Positions 15,743 to 24,307 of a stretch of 64,000 nt of DNA are shown here, piece after piece. The notes below the pieces were generated by a model. That model did no database searches. It saw only the letters and a list, made by a program, of their open reading frames with translations, and had not been told where the DNA came from. The translations under genes and the position numbers were made by a program. Origin of the DNA: DATFVA01 sp963815785 (lineage in GTDB: Bacteria; Bacteroidota; Ignavibacteria; Ignavibacteriales; Ignavibacteriaceae); the NCBI GenBank assembly GCA_963815785.1, contig CAWFHZ010000012.1, forward strand, positions 1-64,000, in the 5' to 3' direction. Positions within the stretch are counted from its first letter, which is position 1. Each line of letters begins with the position of its first letter.

Positions 15743-16723
15743 TCAGGCAGTAATCAGGTTTTCATCAGCTTCAATATTATTTAGTTCTGAAGCTTTCTTT
15801 CTTTTATCATTAATAAATTCTGCAGCACTCAAAGCTGCAATTGTTCCATCTGCAACTGCCGTGGTTACCTGCCTGTATTTTTTCTGAATTGAATCTCCTG
15901 CCGCAAAAACACCGGGAATATTTGTCATCAGGTTTTTATCGACAATTATCTCTTTCGATTCATTCAGATTTACAATTCCTTCTAAACTTTCAGTATTCGG
16001 AACATAACCAATGAAGATAAAAACCCCGTCTATCGGCATTTCAAATATTTCATTTGTCCGCTGGTTTTGAATTTTCACCAGGGCCAGTTTATCTTCACCT
16101 ATAAACTCAATAATTTTTGATTCCATGACAAAGTTGATTTTTTCATTCTTCCTTGCTTCTTCAACATAATGTTCAAGTGCCTGGAAATCATTAAACTGGT
16201 GAACCACTGTAACTTTTGAGGCATATTTTGTCAGTGAGACTGCTTCTTCCAGAGCTGAGTTTCCTCCTCCCACAACAATGATTTCTTTATCCTGAAAAAA
16301 ATCTCCGTCACAGGTAGCACAGTACGAAATTCCTTTGCCTTTAAATTTTTCTTCTCCAACTGCACCAATAGTTCTTGATTTTCCACCAGTAGCGATTATA
16401 ACTGCATCAGATGAAAAGGTCTCTTTGTTGTTAATACCCACTACTTTCTTTTCATCACCGAGATTGAGAGAAGTAACTTTAATATTTGATTTTATTTTAC
16501 AACCGAATTTCTGTGCCTGCAGTTTCATATTTCGCGCGAGTTCGTAACCGCTGATTGATTCGAATCCCGGGTAATTTGCTATTTCATGAGTTAATACCAT
16601 TTGCCCGCCCACTGCACCTTCGTTTAAAATTAAAGTGTTCAGTTTTGCACGGGAAAGGTAAATACCCGCAGTTAATCCGGCAGCTCCGCCGCCTATTATT
16701 ATTAAATCAAAATGATTCTGCAT
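15743..16723 (-). CDS. trxB: Thioredoxin-disulfide reductase
   Basis: A flavoprotein that reduces thioredoxins. FAD-binding GGGAAGLTAGIYLSRA at the N-terminus, the redox-active CATCDGDFF (CxxC, about residue 135), a second Rossmann motif IVVGGGNSALEEA and the C-terminal GVFAAGDS are all present. The NADPH-site loop is not the usual HRRxxxR (here VVHQFNDFQALE), which suggests that an electron donor other than NADPH is possible. The length is 326 aa including a short charged tail. It is convergent with the membrane thioredoxin gene, only seven bases separating the stops, and is separated from the upstream thioredoxin gene by a terminator hairpin. Confidence 0.92.
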   Translation of the reverse strand: MQNHFDLIIIGGGAAGLTAGIYLSRAKLNTLILNEGAVGGQMVLTHEIANYPGFESISGYELARNMKLQAQKFGCKIKSNIKVTSLNLGDEKKVVGINNKETFSSDAVIIATGGKSRTIGAVGEEKFKGKGISYCATCDGDFFQDKEIIVVGGGNSALEEAVSLTKYASKVTVVHQFNDFQALEHYVEEARKNEKINFVMESKIIEFIGEDKLALVKIQNQRTNEIFEMPIDGVFIFIGYVPNTESLEGIVNLNESKEIIVDKNLMTNIPGVFAAGDSIQKKYRQVTTAVADGTIAALSAAEFINDKRKKASELNNIEADENLITA

Positions 16724-16740
16724 TTTTAATCCATTTAAAA

Positions 16741-16766
16741 ATAAAAGGAGAGCTTAATGCTCTCCG
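16741..16766 (-). terminator. Terminator between the atypical thioredoxin gene and trxB
   Basis: A seven-base stem GGAGAGC/GCTCTCC with a five-base loop (16747-16765); in the minus direction it is followed by TTTTATTTTT. It lies directly after the stop of the thioredoxin-like gene at 16773 and before the trxB start, so trxB may depend on read-through or its own promoter. Confidence 0.75.
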
Positions 16767-16772
16767 TAAATA

Positions 16773-17117
16773 TTACTTTGAGAAATGCTGATCGATAATC
16801 TGAGTTATCTGGTCTCTCGATTGAATACTGCTTGTTGCTTGAACAACTTTACCGTTTTTATAATAAACTACAAACGGCAGTCCGGAAAAACTTCTGCATT
16901 CAGGAAGATTTCTAATTACTGTTGCATCCGGAGAATCGAATTCCATATCAGCAAATTTAACGTGATCGTAATCGTTCTCCAGTTCTTCCATTGTTTCATA
17001 AACAGGTACACACATCGGACCCATACGACCGCAGCATATCATTACATTTTCGTTGTTATTTAGTAATTCAGCGTGCTCTTTTTCGGAAAGAGCGTGAGTA
17101 AGATTTGTACTTAGCAT
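16773..17117 (-). CDS. Atypical thioredoxin-like protein with a CCGRMGPMC active site
   Basis: A thioredoxin fold of 114 aa with normal landmarks: VKFADMEFDSPDA, the cis-proline region SGLPFVVYYKNGK and a final amphipathic helix. In place of WCGPC it has CCGRMGPMC (cysteines 28, 29 and 36), as if residues were inserted into the usual CGPC loop, giving CX6C spacing. Similar proteins exist in strict anaerobes, where I recall them near thioredoxin reductase genes. Immediately downstream here is trxB, whose NADPH loop is also non-standard, so the two may be partners. Cytosolic, with no signal peptide. Confidence 0.72.
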   Translation of the reverse strand: MLSTNLTHALSEKEHAELLNNNENVMICCGRMGPMCVPVYETMEELENDYDHVKFADMEFDSPDATVIRNLPECRSFSGLPFVVYYKNGKVVQATSSIQSRDQITQIIDQHFSK

Positions 17118-17146
17118 TTTACTTCCGATTTTTGTTATTATATTAA

Positions 17147-17419
17147 TTAATCTTCTACAACTGCAAGTATGTCAGAACGTTGAAGTATTCTGTATTCTTT
17201 TCCGTTCATTTCTACTTCATCGCCTCCGTATTTTGCAAATAAAACTTTATTACCTTCTTTTACTTTTTCTTTAAGATCTTCATCCGTTCCAACAGCAATT
17301 ACAACACCTATTCTTGGTTTCTCTTTGGCTGTATCGGGTATAATGATTCCTGAAGCAGTTGTTTCTTCAGCTTCGACAGGTTCAAGAAGCAGCCTGTCAT
17401 CTAATGGTTTTATTGTCAT
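17147..17419 (-). CDS. groS: Co-chaperonin GroES
   Basis: The 10-kDa lid of the GroEL chaperonin. Complete: KPLDDRLLLEPVEAEE at the N-terminus, the mobile loop TASGIIIPDTAKEKP (about residues 21-35), GNKVLFAKYGGDEVEMNGKE and the terminal ILQRSDILAVVED. The 90 aa length is slightly short of the usual 95-97. It has no groEL neighbour, which is unusual, since groES normally precedes groEL. It sits between a glutaredoxin and a thioredoxin-like gene on the same strand, so it may be a second copy expressed with redox-stress genes. Whether another groES-groEL operon exists cannot be seen. Confidence 0.92.
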   Translation of the reverse strand: MTIKPLDDRLLLEPVEAEETTASGIIIPDTAKEKPRIGVVIAVGTDEDLKEKVKEGNKVLFAKYGGDEVEMNGKEYRILQRSDILAVVED

Positions 17420-17429
17420 ATTATCTCCG

Positions 17430-17678
17430 TTAATTTTTTAGATTTAATAATCTTTGGATTTTTGGTTTATCAAAACCCACTATTGGTTGATTGTTTATTA
17501 AAATTACAGGAACACCCATTTGTCCCGTTCTCCTTAGCATGTCCCTGGCTGCTGATTGATCTCTTGAAACATCAACATCTGTAAACCGAATATTTTGTTC
17601 CCTGAAGTATCTTTTAGCAGCTGTACAATAACTACACGTTGGAGTTGAAAATACAATTACTTTTGGTTGTTGATTCAT
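17430..17678 (-). CDS. Glutaredoxin-family protein
   Basis: A small thiol oxidoreductase (about 82 aa) with the active site TCSYCTAAKRYF near residue 13, VDVSRDQSAARDML, the conserved TGQMGVPVILINNQPIVGFD and a C-terminal helix. The pattern is that of the glutaredoxin/NrdH-like YfcG-adjacent type found in anaerobes. The ATG at 17678 is preferred because AGGGA lies five bases before it; a start two codons upstream overlaps that site. It lies 10 bases upstream of groES, so the two share a transcript. Confidence 0.85.
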   Translation of the reverse strand: MNQQPKVIVFSTPTCSYCTAAKRYFREQNIRFTDVDVSRDQSAARDMLRRTGQMGVPVILINNQPIVGFDKPKIQRLLNLKN

Positions 17679-17823
17679 AACCATCCCTGTTAAATATATA
17701 CGACATGAGATTCTAAAAATCATAAAAGGATTCTAAAAACTATATTGTTTAATGCCGCAGTAAAACTGTTTGGTAATTTACGGGTAGGTCTTTATTTCAG
17801 GAATATTATATAATTTTTTAAAA

Positions 17824-19329
17824 TTAAATATCCTCTATTGCATCAATACCATCAGGCGGGGGAAGATAAAATCTGACCGGTTTAATTGAGCCATCTCCGG
17901 ATTGCAGGGCTTTTATTTTTTTTCTTATAATAACACTATGTTCGATGTGAACATAATCTTCAATAACTGAACCGAATATGTAACTGGTACCCTTAATTAA
18001 AACACCAGTTCCAATTCTTAATGGAAAATCATCACTTCCTGTCATATTTACACTTGACTCAATTCTGGCCCGATCCCCGATTGTAATGTTACCTTTTATT
18101 ATATTTCCCCATAGTATCTGAACATCATTCCCTATTTTAAGAATTTGCCCGGGGAAACAAGATAGATGCACGTTTTGATATACAATAATATTCTGTCCGA
18201 AGTGAACATTGCCGTTTATATAGCAATCATTTTTGAATGTAAGATTGTAATTCAACTTAACTTCTTTGCCAATATAAACTCCCTTACCTAAAGTTATATC
18301 AAGTGGTGTCCCGATTTTATCAAGTTTAAGTATATCATCAACAACACTTTCGTGAATGAAAAAATCATCCGGATCAGAAATCTCAATTATATCTTTCAGT
18401 TTATTGTAAACGTGTTCTCTTGCAATTGATTCCATCTCTTTGAGCACTGATTTATTGTTAAATCCCATTACAACATATTGCTTATCAGGACTTGAAGCAG
18501 AAACCGTATAACCTTTTTTATTAAATAATGCTATCAGATCGGTTATGTAAATTTCTTTCTGAACATTATTACTTGAAAGTTTTCCGATTAACTCAATCAG
18601 GTTTTTATATTTAAATGCATAAACCCCGGAGTTAAACTCATTGTTTTCTATTAATTCATTTTTTGTATATGAGTATTCTTTGCCGTTGTACTTTACTTTA
18701 TAAGGTTTTTCATCATTTAGTGCAAGAATATCCTTATACTCCATAATCCTTATAACTTTGCCTTTATCCTTGCCGGAAGATTTTCCATTTGAATCTTTAT
18801 CTTTTACACGGACAATTCTTCCATAGGAATTATTTTGCGGTTCACCTTCATAACGTCCTGTTAACACCATCATATCCGTTTTGGAATTAATAAAATTAGT
18901 CCTGAAAGACTGCATTGTTTCTTCATCAATTAATCCCATATCGCCGGGTAGAACGTAAACAATTCCATTGAATGATTTTTTATCAATTTTTTCAAGAGCA
19001 ACCTGTACTGCATGTCCTGTTCCGTTTTGAACTTCCTGGTAAGCAAACGAGGTGCAATTTCTTCTTCCGATAACATTCATTACATCATTAGCTTTGATTC
19101 CAACAACCATAATTACATTTATTTTTTCTATTCCATTTTTGCAGGCATTATAAACGCGTTCAACAGTAGGAACTTCCCATATTTTATGAAGCATTTTGGA
19201 TTTATGAGATTTAATTCGTTTCCCATGTCCTGCCGCAAGTAATATTGCTACTTCTTTAAACTTAAAGTTCAGATCTGAGGATAATTTTTCAACCGTTTGA
19301 TTTATATTTTTAGCTAATTGACTGTCCAT
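17824..19329 (-). CDS. GlmU-like nucleotidyltransferase with a divergent left-handed helix domain
   Basis: The N-terminal pyrophosphorylase domain matches GlmU: LLAAGHGKRIKSHKSKMLHKI (signature of sugar-phosphate nucleotidyltransferases, near residue 30), QNGTGHAVQVAL and VYVLPGDMGLIDEE. It should form UDP-GlcNAc or a related sugar nucleotide. The C-terminal part has hexapeptide repeats (IGDRARIESSVNMTGSDDFP, IGTGVLIKGTSYIFGSVIED) but ends in a tail (KPVRFYLPPPDGIDAIEDI) in place of the acetyltransferase active-site region of canonical GlmU. The acetyltransferase reaction is therefore doubtful. GAGG precedes the ATG. It follows the O-antigen-ligase-like gene after 30 bases, hinting at a surface-glycan role. 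A second GlmU-type gene lies at 37408. Confidence 0.75.
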   Translation of the reverse strand: MDSQLAKNINQTVEKLSSDLNFKFKEVAILLAAGHGKRIKSHKSKMLHKIWEVPTVERVYNACKNGIEKINVIMVVGIKANDVMNVIGRRNCTSFAYQEVQNGTGHAVQVALEKIDKKSFNGIVYVLPGDMGLIDEETMQSFRTNFINSKTDMMVLTGRYEGEPQNNSYGRIVRVKDKDSNGKSSGKDKGKVIRIMEYKDILALNDEKPYKVKYNGKEYSYTKNELIENNEFNSGVYAFKYKNLIELIGKLSSNNVQKEIYITDLIALFNKKGYTVSASSPDKQYVVMGFNNKSVLKEMESIAREHVYNKLKDIIEISDPDDFFIHESVVDDILKLDKIGTPLDITLGKGVYIGKEVKLNYNLTFKNDCYINGNVHFGQNIIVYQNVHLSCFPGQILKIGNDVQILWGNIIKGNITIGDRARIESSVNMTGSDDFPLRIGTGVLIKGTSYIFGSVIEDYVHIEHSVIIRKKIKALQSGDGSIKPVRFYLPPPDGIDAIEDI

Positions 19330-19359
19330 TTTTGCCTCGTTTATACTGCGGTTTCAAAT

Positions 19360-20190
19360 TTAAATATTCTTACTTTTATAACGTTTGTAGAGCGCCACAT
19401 TTAATCCGAATGTAAACCATAAGAGTGTCATAATTTCATGATCAAAAAAATTCAATTCAGTTAATCCTGCAATAATAACTGTACTTAAAGCTGCAATTGT
19501 TCCCAGTGCGTAAGACGAAATGAAAGAGATATTTTTAATTTCTCTATAAATACTAAAATCTATTCTGAACATTTTATAAAGTAAAAAGCAGAAAGCAAAT
19601 AATCCGAATAATCCAAGAGTTACTAATATATGCACAAAGTTGTTATGCATGTGCCCCTGTATTTCTTTTTCATATTTGGATTTATACTGCTTATAAAGAA
19701 ATGCGAGGTCAATATCACCGACACCAAAAACCGGATGATCAAGAAATATTTTCCATCCCGCTTTCCAAAGTGATAATCTCACATAATTTGATGGCAGGTA
19801 TGGATCCCAGATGCTTAACAATCTGCTTCTTTTCACAAAAGAGGTTATTAGAGTATCCCCTGACAAAGTTATAGCTGAAGGAGTATAACCCGCATTTTCA
19901 ATTAACTTAAAAGAGACTGAGTTTGAATCACGTAAAAATATTTTTCCATTTTGATCTGCAGCAAAAAGATTCTTTCCGGCTTCGTTCCATAAAAATATGG
20001 TTTTCGGCTTCTTATCATCTGTTAAATATGAAACAGAATCATCTTCTACTTTATAAGATTTTATTCCCTGCTCATTTGAGAAATACAAAATTCTCTGAAA
20101 ATAAAATACGGAGTTAACCTGGTAGTGTGGGTTAAATCTATATAATTCTTTTCCGGGAATACCATTTTGTAGATTTAAATACGCATGCAC
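19360..20190 (-). CDS. C-terminal part of a frameshifted O-antigen-ligase-like protein
   Basis: Continuation, in another frame, of the gene starting at 21406. The first 120 or so residues finish a propeller-like insertion (repeats such as RILYFSNEQGIKSYK and KNLFAADQNGKIFLRD). Then comes the classic C-terminal half of the Wzy/WaaL family: RLLSIWDPYLPSN, LWKAGWKIFLDHPVFGVGDI, the catalytic-type histidine in QGHMHNNFVHILVTLGLFG, and two or three more membrane helices. No credible start codon exists at its beginning; one extra base near 20189 would join the frames. The full protein would be about 680 aa. Confidence 0.75.
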   Translation of the reverse strand: MHAYLNLQNGIPGKELYRFNPHYQVNSVFYFQRILYFSNEQGIKSYKVEDDSVSYLTDDKKPKTIFLWNEAGKNLFAADQNGKIFLRDSNSVSFKLIENAGYTPSAITLSGDTLITSFVKRSRLLSIWDPYLPSNYVRLSLWKAGWKIFLDHPVFGVGDIDLAFLYKQYKSKYEKEIQGHMHNNFVHILVTLGLFGLFAFCFLLYKMFRIDFSIYREIKNISFISSYALGTIAALSTVIIAGLTELNFFDHEIMTLLWFTFGLNVALYKRYKSKNI

Positions 20191-21406
20191 CGCTATCTGG
20201 AGAAAAAAATAAGACTAAATCCGAATCAACAAATACTCTGCTGAATTTGGAAAATTTAGTATCCCTGTATACTGCAGAAAGCTTTGCCGGATCTTCAAAT
20301 ATTGTCAACCCGCTATCAGAATCAAGAGTGTAAAGATAATTTCCAGACAAAGAATGATCGATAGTGAACCCGGGAGGTAAACACTCCGCAACTTGTGTCA
20401 AATTTCCTGAAGAATCAGGTTGATAACTAATAAATCGCGTGTCAATAAAATACCCCAGGAAATAATTTTCCCACTTTTTAAGAGAAACAATTGGAGAAGG
20501 AACTTCAATAGTTTGTAATTTCTTGTCCCCTTTATATTTCAGTATGCCATCTTCATAATCCGAGATATAATAATAACTTCCTGAAGCAGTTAAATCATAT
20601 GCTCTTCCCTCTGTTTTAAAACTGCTTACTTGTTTTAAATGATTATTTTCATTTATAAAAATATCAACGCGGCTAATATTTTTTTCATACACAAATAGTG
20701 CTGCAACCAGGATAAAAAGAGGAACGAGAAATTTCCATTCTTTCTTTATTAAGATTATAAGAAATATTCCAAACCCTGTTGCAAGCCATCCTGTTCTTTT
20801 ATATGTAGCGATGAGAGCAACTATCGTTATAAAAAATGCTGCAGCAACCAAAAGCTTATATTTCCAATTATTTTTTTCATTAATCAGGAATGCGAAAAGG
20901 AAGACGGAGGTTATGCTAAGTATTTCGCTTGAGGTAATCGGGTATTGAAATAGTGATGGACCCGATTGTGTAATACTATATAAATTAGATATGAAATACT
21001 GGTATGAGAAAATAAGATATACCAAAGCAGTAATAATAGCTGCTGAAATATATGTATAGAAATAAATTTTTGCTCTCTTCAAATCAGGTACTGCTGCCAC
21101 AGTTACATAAATTAAGGGCATTAATAAAAACCTTCTGGTCACAAACAAAAGTGACTGCGAATGGTTCAGGGAAAAAATAAGTGAGAATATTTCTGCGGCT
21201 ATAAACCAGATTAATGCGGACTCAAGACCTGTTTTTTCAAAAGGATTATTTTTTGTTATAAAATAGCGGGCAAGCAAAAGCAGGAGCGCACCGTAATAAC
21301 CAAGCTGGTTTATAAAAATTGAATTTGTGAGACTGGCAAGAAATAAAAGCATGAAAAAAAGAACAAGCTGATCAATCCTTTCAACAAGATTTCGTTTGTC
21401 CGGCAT
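20138..21406 (-). CDS. N-terminal part of an O-antigen-ligase-like (Wzy/WaaL) membrane protein
   Basis: Family members transfer or polymerise undecaprenyl-linked glycans on the periplasmic face. About eight hydrophobic helices occupy residues 12-240. ATYKRTGWLATGFG (about residue 200) carries the conserved arginine region of the family. After LFVYEKNISRVDIF (about residue 246) the large periplasmic loop opens, and here it contains an extra domain of about 280 aa with propeller-like repeats (GSYYYISDYEDGILKY, NYLYTLDSDSGLTIFED), not part of ordinary ligases. The frame breaks at about 20189. It lies two bases downstream of the MsbA-like exporter gene, consistent with LPS or capsule assembly. 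Confidence 0.8.
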   Translation of the reverse strand: MPDKRNLVERIDQLVLFFMLLFLASLTNSIFINQLGYYGALLLLLARYFITKNNPFEKTGLESALIWFIAAEIFSLIFSLNHSQSLLFVTRRFLLMPLIYVTVAAVPDLKRAKIYFYTYISAAIITALVYLIFSYQYFISNLYSITQSGPSLFQYPITSSEILSITSVFLFAFLINEKNNWKYKLLVAAAFFITIVALIATYKRTGWLATGFGIFLIILIKKEWKFLVPLFILVAALFVYEKNISRVDIFINENNHLKQVSSFKTEGRAYDLTASGSYYYISDYEDGILKYKGDKKLQTIEVPSPIVSLKKWENYFLGYFIDTRFISYQPDSSGNLTQVAECLPPGFTIDHSLSGNYLYTLDSDSGLTIFEDPAKLSAVYRDTKFSKFSRVFVDSDLVLFFSPDSGACVFKSTKWYSRKRII

Positions 21407-21408
21407 AA

Positions 21409-23265
21409 TTAATCCCTGAACTGCATTTCATACAGTTTTCTATAAAGTCCTTTTTCATCTGCAAGCAGTTCATTATGTTTTCCCTGTTGAATTATTCTCC
21501 CATAATCAATTACTATAATTTTAGTTGCATGTCTTATTGTACTTAACCTGTGAGCAATAACAAATGTTGTGCGGTTTTTCATCATTCTTTCAATAGCTTC
21601 CTGAACAAGAACTTCTGATTCATTATCAAGAGCAGATGTTGCTTCATCAAAAATCATAATTTCAGGATTTTTAACCAAAGCTCTAGCAATAGAAATTCTC
21701 TGCCGCTGTCCTCCTGATAATTTTGTTCCTCTTTCGCCAATTATCGAATCATATTGTTTGGGCAATTCCAAAATAAAATTATGAGCATTCGCAGTTTTTG
21801 CTGCTTCAACAATCTTCTCCATAGGAAAATCTTCTTTACCATATGCAATATTATTTCTGATAGTTTCATTGAACAAATATGTTTCCTGGGTAACAATTCC
21901 CATCAGGCTTCTGAGATCTTCAATTTTTACATCTTTAACATCTATGCCGTCAATATAAAGTTTTCCGGAATCGGGATCATGGAATCTTGGAATAAGATCC
22001 ACAAGAGTTGATTTACCTCCACCACTGGGACCAACCAGAGCAATAATTTCTCCCCGGTTAGCAGTAAAAGAAATATTCTTTAGTACAGGTTCCTCACTGT
22101 CTTCATAACTGAAGACAACATTAGTAAATTCAATTTTATCCTGAAATTTTGCTATTTCAGTTGCTCCGGTCTTATTCTTAATGGAAGGTTTTGTATCTAG
22201 GATTTCAAAAATTCTTTCTCCCGCTGCACTGGCTTCCTGAATCCTGTTATTAACACTTGTTAATTCTTTTATTGGAGGCATCATCTGAAATATGGCAAAA
22301 AGGAATCCGAGAAATTCACTGGCTTTAAGTGAATTCTGCTGCAAAACCATCACCCCGCCGTAATAAATAATGAAAACCCCAACCAGCACACTTAGAAATT
22401 CGGTAACGGGTGAAGCAATGTTTCTTATCCTTACTATCCGCAGCATCATTTTAAAATAGCTATGTGTTTCTTTTGTAAATTTTTTATTCTCATACTTTTC
22501 CATTCCAAAGGCTTTAACAATTTTCACTGCAGAAATTGTTTCCTGCAGAATGCTTGTTATGTCAGCTATTTTTGCCTGAACTAAAGAACTCTGCCTTCTG
22601 AGCTTTAACCCGATCCACCCTATAATCAGCATTGAAAAAGGAAGAACAATAAATGCAACAAGGGTTAATTGCCAGCTTATGCTAAGCGCAATACCAAGGA
22701 ATACTATTATTGTGAGAGGTTCTTTAATTAAATTTGAAAAAGCTGCGGTTATACTTGCCTGGACAATATTAACGTCGTTTGTGAACCGTGAAATTAAATT
22801 TCCGACTCTTTCTTTTTTAAAGTAGCTCATCGGCAGTTGATGAAGGTGGGAGTAGGCTTCATCCCGTAAGTCTTTCATAGCACCATATTCAACATGAGCC
22901 ATAAAGTAAGCTTGTAAATAACCCGTAATATTTTTCAACAGAAAAGTAATCAGAACCAGAAAACAAATCCTCATCAAGGCATCAAGTTTGGAGCCTGAAA
23001 GTACAAATTCATTAAAAGTTTCCGTAATATCTTTTTTTATTTCCTGTACCCAGTCCGGCAGAATACCGGATGGCTGATTTAACTGTGGTGATTCTTGTAA
23101 CTGCTCGGTCTTTGGAGTTTCCTGGAAGAGAGTATCGAGAAGAGGGATTGTTAGGTAAACTGATAACCCATTAAACAAGGCAAAGACAAATGTAAAAAGA
23201 ACTGAAGCGATTAATTGTCTCCAGTAAGGTCTGACGTAACTAACTATTCTTATGTAAGTCTTCAT
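21409..23265 (-). CDS. msbA: MsbA-like lipid/glycolipid ABC exporter
   Basis: A half-transporter of the ABC-B family: six membrane helices (residues about 20-330), then an ATPase with Walker A ALVGPSGGGKSTLVDLIPRF (about residue 410), signature LSGGQRQRISIARAL, Walker B IMIFDEATSALD and H-loop FVIAHRLSTI. It dimerises and flips lipid A-core or similar lipids to the periplasmic leaflet. The 618 aa length is a little longer than E. coli MsbA because of an extracellular insert near residues 45-85. It is followed two bases later by the O-antigen-ligase-like gene, supporting an envelope glycolipid role; a drug exporter is the alternative. Confidence 0.85.
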   Translation of the reverse strand: MKTYIRIVSYVRPYWRQLIASVLFTFVFALFNGLSVYLTIPLLDTLFQETPKTEQLQESPQLNQPSGILPDWVQEIKKDITETFNEFVLSGSKLDALMRICFLVLITFLLKNITGYLQAYFMAHVEYGAMKDLRDEAYSHLHQLPMSYFKKERVGNLISRFTNDVNIVQASITAAFSNLIKEPLTIIVFLGIALSISWQLTLVAFIVLPFSMLIIGWIGLKLRRQSSLVQAKIADITSILQETISAVKIVKAFGMEKYENKKFTKETHSYFKMMLRIVRIRNIASPVTEFLSVLVGVFIIYYGGVMVLQQNSLKASEFLGFLFAIFQMMPPIKELTSVNNRIQEASAAGERIFEILDTKPSIKNKTGATEIAKFQDKIEFTNVVFSYEDSEEPVLKNISFTANRGEIIALVGPSGGGKSTLVDLIPRFHDPDSGKLYIDGIDVKDVKIEDLRSLMGIVTQETYLFNETIRNNIAYGKEDFPMEKIVEAAKTANAHNFILELPKQYDSIIGERGTKLSGGQRQRISIARALVKNPEIMIFDEATSALDNESEVLVQEAIERMMKNRTTFVIAHRLSTIRHATKIIVIDYGRIIQQGKHNELLADEKGLYRKLYEMQFRD

Positions 23266-23290
23266 CTAATTTTTTTTATTCTGTAGAATA

Positions 23291-24307
23291 TTAAACACCG
23301 AATTTCGGAACTTCGGGAATTTCATTTAAGCCGCAGCCATTTTTAACTTTAATTTGTTTTATCATTTTTCCAGTTTCGAAATTATAAATATAGATTGAAG
23401 ATTTCTTGCCGAATCCGGCATCAAATATTAAAAAATCATTTATTGTAAAAAAGTTTTTATAACCGCCGCCTGTCCATTCTTTAACAACTTTCCCCTGGTC
23501 AATTGAATAAATATATATGGAAGAAGTATTAGGTTGATTTGTAAAAATACTATTATTTGAAAGAAGCATATCTAAAGTAGAAACAAAGAAATATTTTCTG
23601 TTATCACTCCAGCTGATTTCATTGACGGGTTTATCAACTATGGCAACTAATTTCCGGCTTTTATCTTTTTCCTTTATAAGAATGATAGAATCAGCTTTTG
23701 CAGTATTAAAAGAAAGCTGAAATTTTCCGGAAGGCGAAAGTGAATCTGGTTTTGTCCGGGGAAGACGCGGATAGCCATCCCTGGTCACATCAAAAGTCTT
23801 GGTTTCTTCCTGAAGAACTTTTCCGTATATATTGAATATTGTTGTAGTCTGATTTATATATGTTGAAATCTTTTTATCCCATGAATTTGTTACTATCCTG
23901 AATACTATCTCAGATTCCCATCTTGAAAAAACCTGCAGACCGCTTCCGATTACTTTTATAAACTTTGGTTGAGTTGAAGAATCCGGAATGACATAGAGTT
24001 TGGCGTTTTTTATAAAGGGGAAAATTCCTTCTTTCCCCGCTTTTGTGGCTGTTACAAAGAAAGCCGAAGAATGATTATTTGAATAAGATAGTTCAATAAC
24101 TTCCTCATCATGGTTTGACCAGAACTCAGAATAGGAATTACTGACAGAGCTGTATTTGTATAATCCGGGTTTATTATTAACCATTCCCACAAAAACGAAT
24201 GAATTAAATTCCCGGCTTACGGCAGCTTCTGGTTCTTCACTTTCATTCTGACCGCATGAAGTAATTACTAATGCTAAAAAAGAAGTTATCAAAAAAATTC
24301 TTTTCAC
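23291..24307 (-). CDS. Lipoprotein with propeller-like repeats, function unknown
   Basis: Predicted lipoprotein: the signal peptide ends at LALVITSC (lipobox cysteine about residue 18). The mature protein has repeated beta-rich units reminiscent of TolB/WD-type propellers, for example YSSVSNSYSEFWSNHDEE, SDNRKYFFVSTLDML and SSIYIYNFETGKMIKQI. I do not recognise a specific family. It starts with GTG overlapping the stop of the M50 protease gene (GTGA), so translation is probably coupled. It lies 25 bases upstream of the MsbA-like exporter gene, so an envelope role is plausible but not shown. Confidence 0.7.
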   Translation of the reverse strand: MKRIFLITSFLALVITSCGQNESEEPEAAVSREFNSFVFVGMVNNKPGLYKYSSVSNSYSEFWSNHDEEVIELSYSNNHSSAFFVTATKAGKEGIFPFIKNAKLYVIPDSSTQPKFIKVIGSGLQVFSRWESEIVFRIVTNSWDKKISTYINQTTTIFNIYGKVLQEETKTFDVTRDGYPRLPRTKPDSLSPSGKFQLSFNTAKADSIILIKEKDKSRKLVAIVDKPVNEISWSDNRKYFFVSTLDMLLSNNSIFTNQPNTSSIYIYSIDQGKVVKEWTGGGYKNFFTINDFLIFDAGFGKKSSIYIYNFETGKMIKQIKVKNGCGLNEIPEVPKFGV

